NCBI RefSeq assembly: GCF_017573505.1
Contig: NZ_JAGEOJ010000010.1
Coordinates: 248,001-312,000, forward strand
DNA: 64,000 nt
Reading direction: 5' to 3'
Origin: Actinomadura barringtoniae
GTDB lineage: Bacteria; Actinomycetota; Actinomycetes; Streptosporangiales; Streptosporangiaceae
The notes beneath the pieces were generated by a model, which saw only the letters and a program-made list of their open reading frames with translations, was not told the DNA's origin and did no database searches. The position numbers and the translations under genes are program-made. This document shows positions 10,037 through 18,307 of this stretch, piece after piece. Numbering within the stretch: the stretch's first letter is position 1; every line of letters begins with the position of its first letter.

Positions 10037-11046
10037 ACGACCTGGACATGCTGCGCGACGCCTGGGCCACCCCGCCCTCGACGCCCGGCGACGACGCCCG
10101 TTCCGCCGCCCGTTCGGCCGCCCGTTCGGCCGCCCGCGCCGCCCTGCTGGAGAGGGCATCGGCGCCGCAACAGGGAAAGGCCGCCCGCCGCTTCCCGAAG
10201 ATGCCGCGCATGGGTGTGCGGCTCGTCGCGGTCGGCGCCCTGGCCGCCGCGATCGCCGCCGCCGTGACCGTCGTGCAGACCGGGGGCGGCGCCGACGGGC
10301 ACGGCCGCCCGCGCCCGGTGATCCCGGGCATCCCCGCCGGGCCGGTCGCGAACGCCCAGCAGGCCCTCGACCGCGCGGCCCTGGCGGCCGAGCGCGCCGC
10401 GGCGCCACGGCCCGGCCAGTGGTTCTACGCCGAGGTCACCAACCGGTATCCGGTCGGTGCGCACAAGGCCCGCGTCGAGACGCCGAAGATGCCGCTCACG
10501 ACCCAGATCGAGCGCACCTGGTGGCGGGCGGACGGCACGCAGGTCGCCACGGTGGAGGAGCCGGGCAAGCTGCGTGTCGGTCCCTACCGGAGCGAGGTCC
10601 CGCCCGGGATCACCGACCCGGACGCGCTGCTCAAGAGGATCTTCAGCGAGGTCCCGGGCGGCGATCACCCGAATGACGAGGTCGTTCGGGGCGAGGTCTA
10701 CGGCCACTTCAACTTCCTGCTGCGGTCGGCGTTGCCGTCCAGCCCGACCCAGGCCGTCCTGTTCCGGGCGCTGGCCAAGCTGCCCGGGGTCCAGCTGGTC
10801 CGGGGCAAGATCGACGCGGCGGGGCGTCCCGCCATCGCGGTCGGCCGGACCACTGAGGGCTGGCTTCGCGAGGAACTGCTGCTGGACGCCAAGACCTATG
10901 CCTACCTGGGCGAACGATCCATCGCGATCAAGGACCACACCTCCACGGGCACCGACGGCACGTGGCAGGTGAAGAAGGGCACGATCCAGCTTCTGGCGGT
11001 CCGCACCGCCTCAGGGGTCGTCGACAAGCCGGGGCAGCGGCCCTGA
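10033..11046 (+). CDS. CU044_5270 family membrane protein, probable anti-sigma partner
   Basis: 337 residues. The N-terminal cytosolic part contains a short repeat (ARSAARSAARSAARAA, from three 12-base DNA repeats near 10100-10135). One membrane helix follows (VRLVAVGALAAAIAAAVTVV, about residues 62-82). The large extracytoplasmic domain has the CU044_5270 pattern (QWFYAEVTNRYPV, TWWRADGTQVA, LLLDAKTYAYLGERS). This family is regularly encoded directly after ECF sigma factors in actinomycetes. A sensory or sigma-sequestering role is inferred; no zinc anti-sigma motif (HxxxCxxC) is present. Confidence 0.8.
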   Translation: MNDLDMLRDAWATPPSTPGDDARSAARSAARSAARAALLERASAPQQGKAARRFPKMPRMGVRLVAVGALAAAIAAAVTVVQTGGGADGHGRPRPVIPGIPAGPVANAQQALDRAALAAERAAAPRPGQWFYAEVTNRYPVGAHKARVETPKMPLTTQIERTWWRADGTQVATVEEPGKLRVGPYRSEVPPGITDPDALLKRIFSEVPGGDHPNDEVVRGEVYGHFNFLLRSALPSSPTQAVLFRALAKLPGVQLVRGKIDAAGRPAIAVGRTTEGWLREELLLDAKTYAYLGERSIAIKDHTSTGTDGTWQVKKGTIQLLAVRTASGVVDKPGQRP

Positions 11047-11056
11047 CCACGACGCC

Positions 11057-11090
11057 GAACGCGCCGGAGCCCCATGGCTTCGGCGCGTTC
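11057..11090. terminator. Bidirectional hairpin terminator
   Basis: GAACGCGCCG (11057-11066) pairs with CGGCGCGTTC (11081-11090), with an inner AGCC/GGCT stem. It lies between the convergent stops at 11046 (+) and 11104 (-). Confidence 0.75.
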
Positions 11091-11103
11091 TGTGCGGTCG
11101 GGC

Positions 11104-11709
11104 TCAGAAGTCCTCGAGGAGGCGGGCGGCGGCGATCTCCAGCTTGGCCTGGATCTCGTCGGCCGTCGCGTGGCCGCGGAGCATCTCGATCATCTCCATG
11201 GTCCAGACGCTGGAGAGCGAGCGGACCAGGACGCGGCGCGGGTCGTCCTCGGGGACGTCGGCGTCGGGTGGGGCGGCCGCGCGCAGCAGGAGGCGCGACA
11301 TGCGGTCGCCGAAGTCGGTCTTGACGTCCGACAGCAGCAGCGAACGGATCAGCGCCTCGGCCAGTTCGGGCTCGCGCATGAGGCCGCGGGTGGCGCGCAT
11401 GAGGACCTCGACGGCGCGCTGGGGCGGGTCGCTGGCGCGGGGCGGGCGGCGTTCCATGCTGCCCTCGAGGAGGTCGATCTCCTCGCTGACCACGGCGACG
11501 ACCAGGTCCATCTTGGACGGGAAGTAGCGATAGAGGGTGCCGAGCGCGACCCCGGCACGTTCGGCCACGGTGCGCATCTGCATGGCCTCGACGCCGCCCC
11601 GGGAGGCGAGGGCGGCGGCCGCCTTCACTATGCTCTTGCGGCGCTGGAGCTGGCTTCGCGAGCGCACCCCACCCTGCTCCGAGGTGGTGGCCGTCGGCTC
11701 TGCGGTCAC
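11104..11709 (-). CDS. KstR-type TetR family repressor of steroid catabolism
   Basis: 201 residues. The N-terminal helix-turn-helix (about 25-70) reads AMQMRTVAERAGVALGTLYR followed by YFPSK, very close to mycobacterial KstR (QMRAVADRADVAVGTLYRYFPSK). The C-terminal ligand-binding part shares the KstR layout (MREPELAEALIRSLL, VWTMEMIEMLRGHAT, LEIAAARLLEDF). KstR represses cholesterol-degradation genes and is released by steroid-CoA intermediates. The gene is divergent from fadD17/chsE/ltp2 homologues, and the intergenic region carries two KstR-like operator sequences, one of them about 54 bases upstream of this start, so autoregulation is likely. A paralogue of KstR with a narrower regulon is possible. 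Confidence 0.82.
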   Translation of the reverse strand: MTAEPTATTSEQGGVRSRSQLQRRKSIVKAAAALASRGGVEAMQMRTVAERAGVALGTLYRYFPSKMDLVVAVVSEEIDLLEGSMERRPPRASDPPQRAVEVLMRATRGLMREPELAEALIRSLLLSDVKTDFGDRMSRLLLRAAAPPDADVPEDDPRRVLVRSLSSVWTMEMIEMLRGHATADEIQAKLEIAAARLLEDF

Positions 11710-11762
11710 GGTCGTCGCCTCTCCCTTACGTTCGGTCCCCGGCCCTAGGGTACAGGGCCCAC

Positions 11763-11776
11763 AAGAACGTGTTATC
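11763..11776. promoter_or_regulatory. KstR-like operator, site 1
   Basis: The core AACGTGTT (11766-11773) is the exact centre of the KstR motif TnnAACnnGTTnnA; the outer T and A are not matched. It is 54-67 bases upstream of the repressor start. Confidence 0.5.
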
Positions 11777-11885
11777 TGAATCGCCGCGCGCCGGGCCCGC
11801 CGTTACACGTCCTGTCCCGTCAGCAAACCCTGACATGCGTGGCGAATCCCGCCAAGCCCCATGGTGATCACGCCTCTGGACAGAG

Positions 11886-11903
11886 ACTAGAATCTGTTCT
11901 AGT
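11886..11903. promoter_or_regulatory. KstR-like operator, site 2 (perfect inverted repeat)
   Basis: ACTAGAA-TCTG-TTCTAGT is a perfect 7+4+7 inverted repeat. Against the KstR motif TnnAACnnGTTnnA it has one difference (AAT for AAC). It ends 9 bases before the fadD17 start codon, so bound repressor would block transcription or a very short leader. Confidence 0.7.
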
Positions 11904-11912
11904 TTTTCGGCC

Positions 11913-13544
11913 ATGACGGTGGCAGCGTTGCTGAGGGCGCGGGCCGGCGACGATCGGCCCGGACTGCGGAGCGCCGACGACGGCCGGACGTGGACCTGGC
12001 GCGAGGTGGTGCGCCAGTGCGCCGCCCGCGCGGCCTGGATGAACGCCGCGCGCCGCCCCGACCGCCCGGTCCATGTCGGCGTGCTCCTGGACAACACCCC
12101 TGAGCTGGTGTTCCTCCTGGGCGGCGCGGCATTGTCGGGCGCGGTCGTGGTGGCGCTCAACCACACCCGTTCGGCGGACGAGCTGGCCGGGGACGCCGAA
12201 CGGGCCGACTGCGACCTGATCGTCACCCAGCCGAGGCACGCCGGGCTGGCCGCGGCGATCGGCGGCCCGCCGGTCCACGACATCGAGACCCCGGACTACG
12301 AGGCCCTTCTCGCCCCGCACGAGGGCGCGGAGCCGCCCGATGACGGCGGCATCACCGAGCAGACCCTGCTGATGCTGATCTTCACGTCCGGGACGTCAGG
12401 GCGTCCCCGGGCGGTACAGGTCACGCACCGGAAGGTGACGATTCCGGGCGAGAACCTCGCGGAGCGGATGCTGAGCCCCGAGGCGGTCGTCTACTGCCCG
12501 ATGCCGCTGTTCCACTCCGGCGCGATCATGGCGGCGTACGCGCCCGCGCTCGCCGCCGGGGCCGAGCTCGTGCTGCGCGGTCGCTTCTCGGCCTCCGGGA
12601 TGCTGCCGGACGTGCGCGAGCACGGCTGCACCTACCTGCACTACGTCGGCAAGGCGCTCTCGTACGTCCTGGCGACCCCCGCTCAGGACGACGACGCCGA
12701 CAACCCGCTGAAGTTCGCGTTCGGCAACGAGGCGGCGCCGCTGGAGCAGAAGGCGTTCGGCGAACGCTTCGGCTGCTTCGTGATCGACGGCTACGGCTCG
12801 ACCGAGACCGCGATCGCCCTCTCGCCCGACCCGTTCGGCCCGCAGGGCGCGCTCGGCAAGCTGACGCCGGGCATCAAAGTGCTCGACCCCGAGACGGGCA
12901 GCGAGTGCCCGCCGGGGCGCTTCGACGACGCCGGGCGGCTGCTGAACGGCGAAGAGGCGATCGGCGAGCTGGTCAACACCCAAGGTCTCGGGCTCTTCGA
13001 CGGGTATTACAACGAGGACGCGCCCGACCGGCTGCGGGACGGCATGTTCTGGAGCGGCGACCACGCCTACGTGGACGCTGAGGGCTACGTCTTCTTCGCC
13101 GGGCGAACGGCTGACCGCCTGCGCGTGGACGGCGAGAACTTCGGCGCCGCGCAAGTGGAACGTGCCCTCGCCGAGCTTCCCGGCGTACGGCAGCTGGCGG
13201 TGTACGGGGTGCCGGACGAGGCGGCGGGCGACCAGGTGATGCTGGCCCTGGCGGCCGACGACTTCGATCCCGACGCGTTCGCCGACTACCTGCGCGGACG
13301 CAAGGACCTCGGCCCGAAGTGGCCGCCCCGCTACATCCGCGTGGCCAGGGAGCTTCCCGCCACCGCCTCCAACAAGATCTTGAAGCGCCGGCTCGTCCGT
13401 GACGGCTGGCAGACCGACGACCCGGTGTGGTGGCGGCCCGGACGGGACCTCGCCTATCGCCGGATGACCCCGCAAGACGTGGCCCGGCTCCGGACCGAGT
13501 TCGACAAGCGCGGCCGCCTGCATCTGCTCGAAGGGAGCAAGTGA
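11913..13544 (+). CDS. fadD17: Acyl-CoA synthetase, FadD17-like (steroid side-chain activation)
   Basis: 543 residues, ANL superfamily. AMP-binding motif LMLIFTSGTSGRPRAVQVTH (about 155-175), core motif VIDGYGSTETAIAL, hinge region GMFWSGDHAYVDAEGYVFFA plus GRTADRLRVDGENF, and the C-terminal lysine in TASNKILKRRL. The sequence tracks mycobacterial FadD17 (HVGVLLDNTPE, YVGKALSYVLATP) more than general FadD proteins. FadD17 activates steroid side-chain carboxylates to CoA thioesters. First gene of a tightly packed operon (the next start is immediately after the stop), under the KstR-like operator at 11886. Confidence 0.86.
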   Translation: MTVAALLRARAGDDRPGLRSADDGRTWTWREVVRQCAARAAWMNAARRPDRPVHVGVLLDNTPELVFLLGGAALSGAVVVALNHTRSADELAGDAERADCDLIVTQPRHAGLAAAIGGPPVHDIETPDYEALLAPHEGAEPPDDGGITEQTLLMLIFTSGTSGRPRAVQVTHRKVTIPGENLAERMLSPEAVVYCPMPLFHSGAIMAAYAPALAAGAELVLRGRFSASGMLPDVREHGCTYLHYVGKALSYVLATPAQDDDADNPLKFAFGNEAAPLEQKAFGERFGCFVIDGYGSTETAIALSPDPFGPQGALGKLTPGIKVLDPETGSECPPGRFDDAGRLLNGEEAIGELVNTQGLGLFDGYYNEDAPDRLRDGMFWSGDHAYVDAEGYVFFAGRTADRLRVDGENFGAAQVERALAELPGVRQLAVYGVPDEAAGDQVMLALAADDFDPDAFADYLRGRKDLGPKWPPRYIRVARELPATASNKILKRRLVRDGWQTDDPVWWRPGRDLAYRRMTPQDVARLRTEFDKRGRLHLLEGSK

Positions 13545-14651
13545 GTGGACTTCAACCTCGACGAGGCCCAGCAAGAGCTGCGCGGGCTCGCCGCCGACCT
13601 GCTGGCGCGCGAGGCGACCCAGGAACGGCTGGAGGCGCACGAGAAGAGCGGCGCCGCCTATGAGGCCGGGATCTGGAAGGCGTTCGGCCAGGCCGGGCTG
13701 CTCGGCGTCTGCGTGCCCGAGGACCAGGGCGGCGCGGGCCTCGGGCCGGTCGAGCTCACGGTGCTCCTGCGCGAGATCGGTGCCAAGGTCGCGCCGGTGC
13801 CGTTCTACGCCTCGTTCTCCCTGGCCGCCGTGCCGATCGCGCAGCACGGGACCGATGCGCAGAAGGCGGTGCTGGCCCAGCTCGCCGAGGGCGGGACGAT
13901 CCTGACGGGCGCGTACCGCGAGATCGGCCCGGCCGGGTCGGTCGCGACCACGGCCCGCCGCGACGGCGACGGCTACGTGCTCGACGGCGTGAAGACCTTC
14001 GTGCCGTACGCCAAGGAGGCCTCCCAGATCCTCATCCCGGCTCAGGTCGAGGGAGAGGGCGAAGGGATCGGGGTCTTCCTGGTCGAGCCGGGCGCGGTCA
14101 CGATCACGGACCACCCGTCCGCGACCACCGAGCCGCTGTCGCGCGTCGAGCTGAGCGGCGTCCACGTCGGCGCGGACGCGCTGCTCGGCGGCACGGCGGA
14201 CGGCGCCGCCTGGACGACCCTGCGCCGTTCCGCCGTGGCGGGCGCGGTCGCGCTGTCGTCCGGCGCGATCGAGGGCGCGCTCAACCTCACCACCGAGTAC
14301 GTCAAGACGCGCGAGCAGTTCGAGCGGGCCCTGGCGCAGTTCCAGGCCGTGACGATGCAGATCGGCGACGTCTACATCGCCAAGCGCGCGCTCGACGTGG
14401 CCGTCTGGGCCGCCGCCTACCGCCTGGAGGTCGGCGGTGAGGACGTGGACGAGGTGCTCGCCATCGCCTCCTACAACGCAGCCGACCCGGTCGTGAAGGC
14501 GCTCTACACCTGCCAGCACCTGCACGGCGGCATCGGGCTCGACGTGACCTACCCGCTGCACCGGTACTTCGCCTGGGCCAAGCACTCCGGGCACCTGCTC
14601 GGCGGTGCCGAGGACCAGCTCGACACTCTCGGCGCGCTCGTCGGCGCCTGA
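13545..14651 (+). CDS. chsE1: Acyl-CoA dehydrogenase subunit ChsE1 (FadE28-like)
   Basis: 368 residues, GTG start directly after the fadD17 stop. Acyl-CoA dehydrogenase fold: N-terminal helices (MDFNLDEAQQELRGLAADLL), central beta domain, and C-terminal helical domain with REQFERALAQFQAV and the FadE28-like block CQHLHGGIGLDVTYPLHRY. In Mycobacterium, ChsE1 pairs with ChsE2 as an alpha2beta2 enzyme that dehydrogenates 3-oxo-4-pregnene-20-carboxyl-CoA. ChsE1 helps form the FAD and substrate sites while the catalytic Glu comes from ChsE2. It is followed 20 bases later by the ChsE2 homologue, as expected for a heteromeric enzyme. Confidence 0.85.
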   Translation: MDFNLDEAQQELRGLAADLLAREATQERLEAHEKSGAAYEAGIWKAFGQAGLLGVCVPEDQGGAGLGPVELTVLLREIGAKVAPVPFYASFSLAAVPIAQHGTDAQKAVLAQLAEGGTILTGAYREIGPAGSVATTARRDGDGYVLDGVKTFVPYAKEASQILIPAQVEGEGEGIGVFLVEPGAVTITDHPSATTEPLSRVELSGVHVGADALLGGTADGAAWTTLRRSAVAGAVALSSGAIEGALNLTTEYVKTREQFERALAQFQAVTMQIGDVYIAKRALDVAVWAAAYRLEVGGEDVDEVLAIASYNAADPVVKALYTCQHLHGGIGLDVTYPLHRYFAWAKHSGHLLGGAEDQLDTLGALVGA

Positions 14652-14671
14652 GGCCTAGGGAGGACGGAAAG

Positions 14672-15844
14672 TTGTTCATCGACCTGACCGACGAGCAGAA
14701 GAAGCTGCGCGCCGAGCTGCGCGAGTACTTCCAGAACTGCCTCACCGACGAGCAGCGCGCCGAGATCGCGGGCGACCCGTTCGGCGGCCACTACATGGAG
14801 CACTGCAAGCGGCTCGGCCGCGACGGCATGCTCGGCGTCGCGCTGCCCAAGGAGTACGGCGGCCGCGGCTACGGCCCGATGGAGCAGCAGATCTTCGCCA
14901 ACGAGATCGCGCGCGCCGAGGTGCCGTACCCGATCATCACGCTCAACTCGGTGGCGCCGACGATCCTGCAGTACGGCTCGGAGGAGCACAAGAAATTCTT
15001 CCTGCCCAAGATCCTGGCGGGCGAGTGCCACTTCGCGATCGGCTACAGCGAGCCGGGCGCCGGAACCGACCTGGCCTCGCTGCGCACCACCGCGGTGAAG
15101 GACGGCGACCACTACGTCGTCAACGGGCAGAAGATCTTCACCTCGGGCGCGCACTACTCCGACTACGTGTGGCTGGCGGCCCGTACCGACCCCGACGCCA
15201 AGAAGCACAAGGGCATCTCGATGCTCATCGTGGACTGCAAGGACCCGGGCTTCTCCTGGACGCCGATCGTCACCATGGACGGCCGTCACCACACCAACTC
15301 GACCTACTACGCCGACGTCCGCGTGCCCGTCGACATGCTGATCGGCGAGGAGAACAAGGGCTGGGACCTGATCGTCAACCAGCTGAACCACGAGCGGGTG
15401 ACGCTCGGCCCGGCGGGCAACATCGGCCACACCTACGACCGGTTCGAGCGCTGGGCCAAGACGGCGGCCGGCCGCGACGGCAAGCCGCTGATCGAGGAGC
15501 CCGCGGTGCGCCGCGCGGTCGCCCAGGTGTACTCCTACCTGCGCGTGAACGAGTTCCTCAACTGGCAGGTCGCGGCCAACATGGACCTGGGCTGGCTGGG
15601 CGCGGCCGACGCGTCCGCCACCAAGATCTACGGCTCGGAGCGGATGCAGGAGGTCGGCCGGATCGTCGGCGACGTCATCGCGCGCTTCGGCGACCCGGGC
15701 GACCCGGCGACCGCCGACTTCATCGAACGCCTCGACCACGGCGTGAAGGGCGCGATCGTCCTCACGTTCGGCGGCGGCGTGAACGAGATCCAGCGCGAGC
15801 TGATCGCGATGATCGGCCTCGGCCTCCCGAGGGCGCCGCGATGA
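14672..15844 (+). CDS. chsE2: Acyl-CoA dehydrogenase subunit ChsE2 (FadE29-like)
   Basis: 390 residues, TTG start preceded by AGGGAGGA. It opens with MFIDLTDEQKKLRAELREYF and contains HFAIGYSEPGAGTDLASLRT, the FAD/substrate loop typical of the family, KGISMLIVDCKDPGFSWTPI, NQLNHERVTLGPAG, and ends TFGGGVNEIQRELIAM, all very close to mycobacterial FadE29 (ChsE2). It supplies the catalytic base of the ChsE1-ChsE2 steroid-CoA dehydrogenase. The stop overlaps the next start by four bases (ATGA), so it is translationally coupled to the hydratase. Confidence 0.88.
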   Translation: MFIDLTDEQKKLRAELREYFQNCLTDEQRAEIAGDPFGGHYMEHCKRLGRDGMLGVALPKEYGGRGYGPMEQQIFANEIARAEVPYPIITLNSVAPTILQYGSEEHKKFFLPKILAGECHFAIGYSEPGAGTDLASLRTTAVKDGDHYVVNGQKIFTSGAHYSDYVWLAARTDPDAKKHKGISMLIVDCKDPGFSWTPIVTMDGRHHTNSTYYADVRVPVDMLIGEENKGWDLIVNQLNHERVTLGPAGNIGHTYDRFERWAKTAAGRDGKPLIEEPAVRRAVAQVYSYLRVNEFLNWQVAANMDLGWLGAADASATKIYGSERMQEVGRIVGDVIARFGDPGDPATADFIERLDHGVKGAIVLTFGGGVNEIQRELIAMIGLGLPRAPR

Positions 15845-17136
15845 CCGAGTCAGGACCCGGCGAGGTCCACGAGCAGCTCGTCGCCCTCGCGGAACGCGCC
15901 GCCGCCGAGGGCGAACGGGAGGGCCTGCCCTGCCACGATCCGGTGAACGGCGCCATGATCCGCAACTGGACGCAGGCGCTGCAGGACCCGGGCGACTGGG
16001 CGTCGGTCGCGCCGCCCGCCATGATCCAGGTCTGGTCGATGCCGGGCCTGGTCAAGGAGAAGGGCGGGTCGGCGGCCGAGGACGTGCTGAAGCTGCTGGA
16101 CGCCTCCGGCTACACCGGCGTCGTCGCGACCAACTGCGAGCAGACCTACGACCGGTACGTGAAGGTCGGCGAGCAGCTGCGTTCCACCATGCGCTTCGGC
16201 GACATCGCCGGGCCGAAGAAGACCGGGATGGGCGAGGGCTATTTCGTCACCTGGTACCAGTCCTGGTACGACGAGAACGACGAGCGCGTCGCCGAGATGC
16301 TGTTCCGGGTGCTGAAGTTCCAGCCCCGCAAGAGGAGCGGTGTCAAGCCGAAGGGCGGCCCGCCGCGCCCGGCCATCGGCCGCGACACCGCGTACTACTG
16401 GGAGGGCGCCAAGGCCGGTGAGCTGCGCATCCAGCGCTGCGCCGACTGCGGAACGCTGCGCCACCCGCCCGGCCCGATGTGCCCGCAGTGCCATTCGCTC
16501 AACCGGGACTTCGTCGTCGCGAGCGGACGCGGCGAGGTGCACAGCTTCGTCGTGCACCACCACCCGCCGGTCCCGGGCAAGACCCCGCCGTACGTCGTCG
16601 CGGTCGTCGAGCTCGAAGAGGGCGTGCGCGTCGTCGGCAACGTCAACGGCTGCCCGCCCGAGGACGTCACCATCGGCATGCCGGTCAAGGTCGTCTTCGA
16701 CCGTATCGACGACGAGTTGACGCTCCCGCAGTGGCTGCCCGCAGACGCGCCGATCGAGGTGCCCGAGGCTCCCGCGGCCGAGGCGCCCGCCGACCTGGAG
16801 TACGACCTGACGCCGACGTTCGTGATCGCGACGGCGCTGGCCACGCGCGACTTCACGCCCGTTCACCACGACACCGGCATCGCCCGCGGCCAGGGATCCA
16901 AGGACATCTTCCTCAACATCCTCACGACCATGGGCCTGGTCCAGCGCGCCGTGCTGAACGCCGTCCCGGACGCCGAACTGGACAACGTCGCGGTCCGCCT
17001 CGGCGTGCCCGCGTACGCGGGCGACCGGCTGCGGCTCTACACCGAGCGGGTCGACGCGACCACGCTCAAGGTGCGCGGCGCGGTCAGCCTCGGCGACCAC
17101 GTGACCGCGACCGTACGACTCAAGGGGGATGGATGA
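15841..17136 (+). CDS. Fused steroid enoyl-CoA hydratase ChsH2-ChsH1 (MaoC-DUF35-MaoC)
   Basis: 431 residues. Domains in order: MaoC-like hot-dog (about 5-165, MIQVWSMPGL, YDRYVKVGEQLRS), zinc ribbon plus OB-fold DUF35 (about 185-295, with Cys200, Cys203, Cys214 and Cys217), an Ala/Pro/Glu linker (about 300-318), and a second MaoC domain (about 320-431, ALATRDFTPVHHDTGIARGQ). In Mycobacterium the first two domains are ChsH2 and the last is a separate protein, ChsH1. Together they hydrate the 17(20)-ene steroid-CoA, and the DUF35 part binds Ltp2. Here both are one chain. The start overlaps chsE2 and the stop overlaps ltp2, four bases each. Confidence 0.87.
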   Translation: MTESGPGEVHEQLVALAERAAAEGEREGLPCHDPVNGAMIRNWTQALQDPGDWASVAPPAMIQVWSMPGLVKEKGGSAAEDVLKLLDASGYTGVVATNCEQTYDRYVKVGEQLRSTMRFGDIAGPKKTGMGEGYFVTWYQSWYDENDERVAEMLFRVLKFQPRKRSGVKPKGGPPRPAIGRDTAYYWEGAKAGELRIQRCADCGTLRHPPGPMCPQCHSLNRDFVVASGRGEVHSFVVHHHPPVPGKTPPYVVAVVELEEGVRVVGNVNGCPPEDVTIGMPVKVVFDRIDDELTLPQWLPADAPIEVPEAPAAEAPADLEYDLTPTFVIATALATRDFTPVHHDTGIARGQGSKDIFLNILTTMGLVQRAVLNAVPDAELDNVAVRLGVPAYAGDRLRLYTERVDATTLKVRGAVSLGDHVTATVRLKGDG

Positions 17137-18299
17137 GCCTCTCCGGTAAGGCCGCGATCGCCGGCATCGGGGCGACCGAGTTCTCCAAGGAGTCGGGCCG
17201 TTCGGAGCTCCAGCTCGCCGCCGAGGCCTGCCTGGCCGCCATCACCGACGCGGGCCTGAAGCCGTCCGACGTGGACGGCCTGGTCACCTTCGCCTCCGAC
17301 GCCAACTCCGAGATCGCCGTGCAACGCGAGCTCGGCGTCCCGGGGCTGCGGTTCTTCTCCCGCGTCGACTACGGCGGGGGAGCGGCCTGCGGAACGGTCG
17401 CGCACGCCGCGATGGCGGTCGCGACCGGGCAGGCCGACGTCGTCGTCTGCTACCGCGCGTTCAACGAACGGTCCGGGCACCGCTTCGGCCAGGCGAACGT
17501 GTCGGCGCGCGTCGACTCGACGGGCCTGGAGTTCTCCTGGCACCTGCCGTACGGCTTCGCGACGCCCGCCGCGTGGGTGGCGATGCAGGCGCGCCGCTAC
17601 ATGCACGAGTACGGTGCGACCAGCGAGGACTTCGGCCGGGTCGCGGTCGCGATGCGCAAGCACGCCTCGACCAACCCCAGGGCCTGGTTCTACGAGCGGC
17701 CGATCACGCTGGAGGAGCACCAGGCCTCGCGCTGGATCGTCGACCCGCTCCACCTGCTGGACTGCTGCCAGGAGTCCGACGGCGGCGTGGCGTTCGTCGT
17801 CACCAGCGCCGAACGGGCCCGCGACCTGCCCCAGCCGCCCGCCGTGATCAGCGGGGCGGCGCAGGGGACCGGCCAGGACCAGATGATGATGTTCAGCTAC
17901 TACAGCGGCGACCTCGCCTCACTGCCCGCGATGGGCAACGTCGGCGACACGCTGTGGCGGCAGTCCGGGCTGACCGCGGGCGACGTTCAGACCGCGATCC
18001 TCTACGACCACTTCACGCCGTTCGTGCTGATCCAGCTCGAGGAGCTGGGCTTCTGCAAGCGCGGCGAGGCACGCGACTTCATCAAGGACGGCGGAATTGA
18101 GCTCGGCGGCCACCTCCCGCTCAACCCCCACGGGGGTCAGCTGGGTGAGGCGTACATCCACGGAATGAACGGCATCGCCGAGGGGGTCCGCCAGGTCCGC
18201 GGCGCCTCGGTCAACCAGGTCCCGGACGTGCGCAACGTGCTCGTCACGGCCGGGACCGGCGTGCCCACCAGCGGCCTGGTCCTCAGCGGTTCCTCGTAG
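17133..18299 (+). CDS. ltp2: Steroid side-chain aldolase Ltp2 (thiolase-like)
   Basis: 388 residues, thiolase-fold lipid-transfer protein family. It has AIAGIGATEFSKESGRSELQ at the N-terminus, DYGGGAACGTVAHAAMAVAT, WVAMQARRYMHEYGAT, and the C-terminal block GGHLPLNPHGGQLGEAYIHG. These match mycobacterial Ltp2, the retro-aldolase that, bound to the DUF35 domain of ChsH2, releases propionyl-CoA from 17-hydroxy-3-oxo-4-pregnene-20-carboxyl-CoA to give androstenedione. Being encoded directly after the ChsH2-containing fusion fits that complex. Last gene of the operon; the convergent Imm49 gene ends 9 bases away. Confidence 0.88.
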   Translation: MSLSGKAAIAGIGATEFSKESGRSELQLAAEACLAAITDAGLKPSDVDGLVTFASDANSEIAVQRELGVPGLRFFSRVDYGGGAACGTVAHAAMAVATGQADVVVCYRAFNERSGHRFGQANVSARVDSTGLEFSWHLPYGFATPAAWVAMQARRYMHEYGATSEDFGRVAVAMRKHASTNPRAWFYERPITLEEHQASRWIVDPLHLLDCCQESDGGVAFVVTSAERARDLPQPPAVISGAAQGTGQDQMMMFSYYSGDLASLPAMGNVGDTLWRQSGLTAGDVQTAILYDHFTPFVLIQLEELGFCKRGEARDFIKDGGIELGGHLPLNPHGGQLGEAYIHGMNGIAEGVRQVRGASVNQVPDVRNVLVTAGTGVPTSGLVLSGSS

Positions 18300-18307
18300 T
18301 AAGGCTT

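Noticed and set aside
11104..11709. General TetR regulator not related to steroids
   Set aside because: Its HTH and layout follow KstR, it is divergent from fadD17/chsE/ltp2 homologues, and KstR-like sites lie between them.
12396..14594. Long open frame on the minus strand opposite fadD17 and chsE1
   Set aside because: It is a shadow of real genes in high-GC DNA; the protein is low in complexity, has no family motif, and the plus strand encodes clear enzymes.
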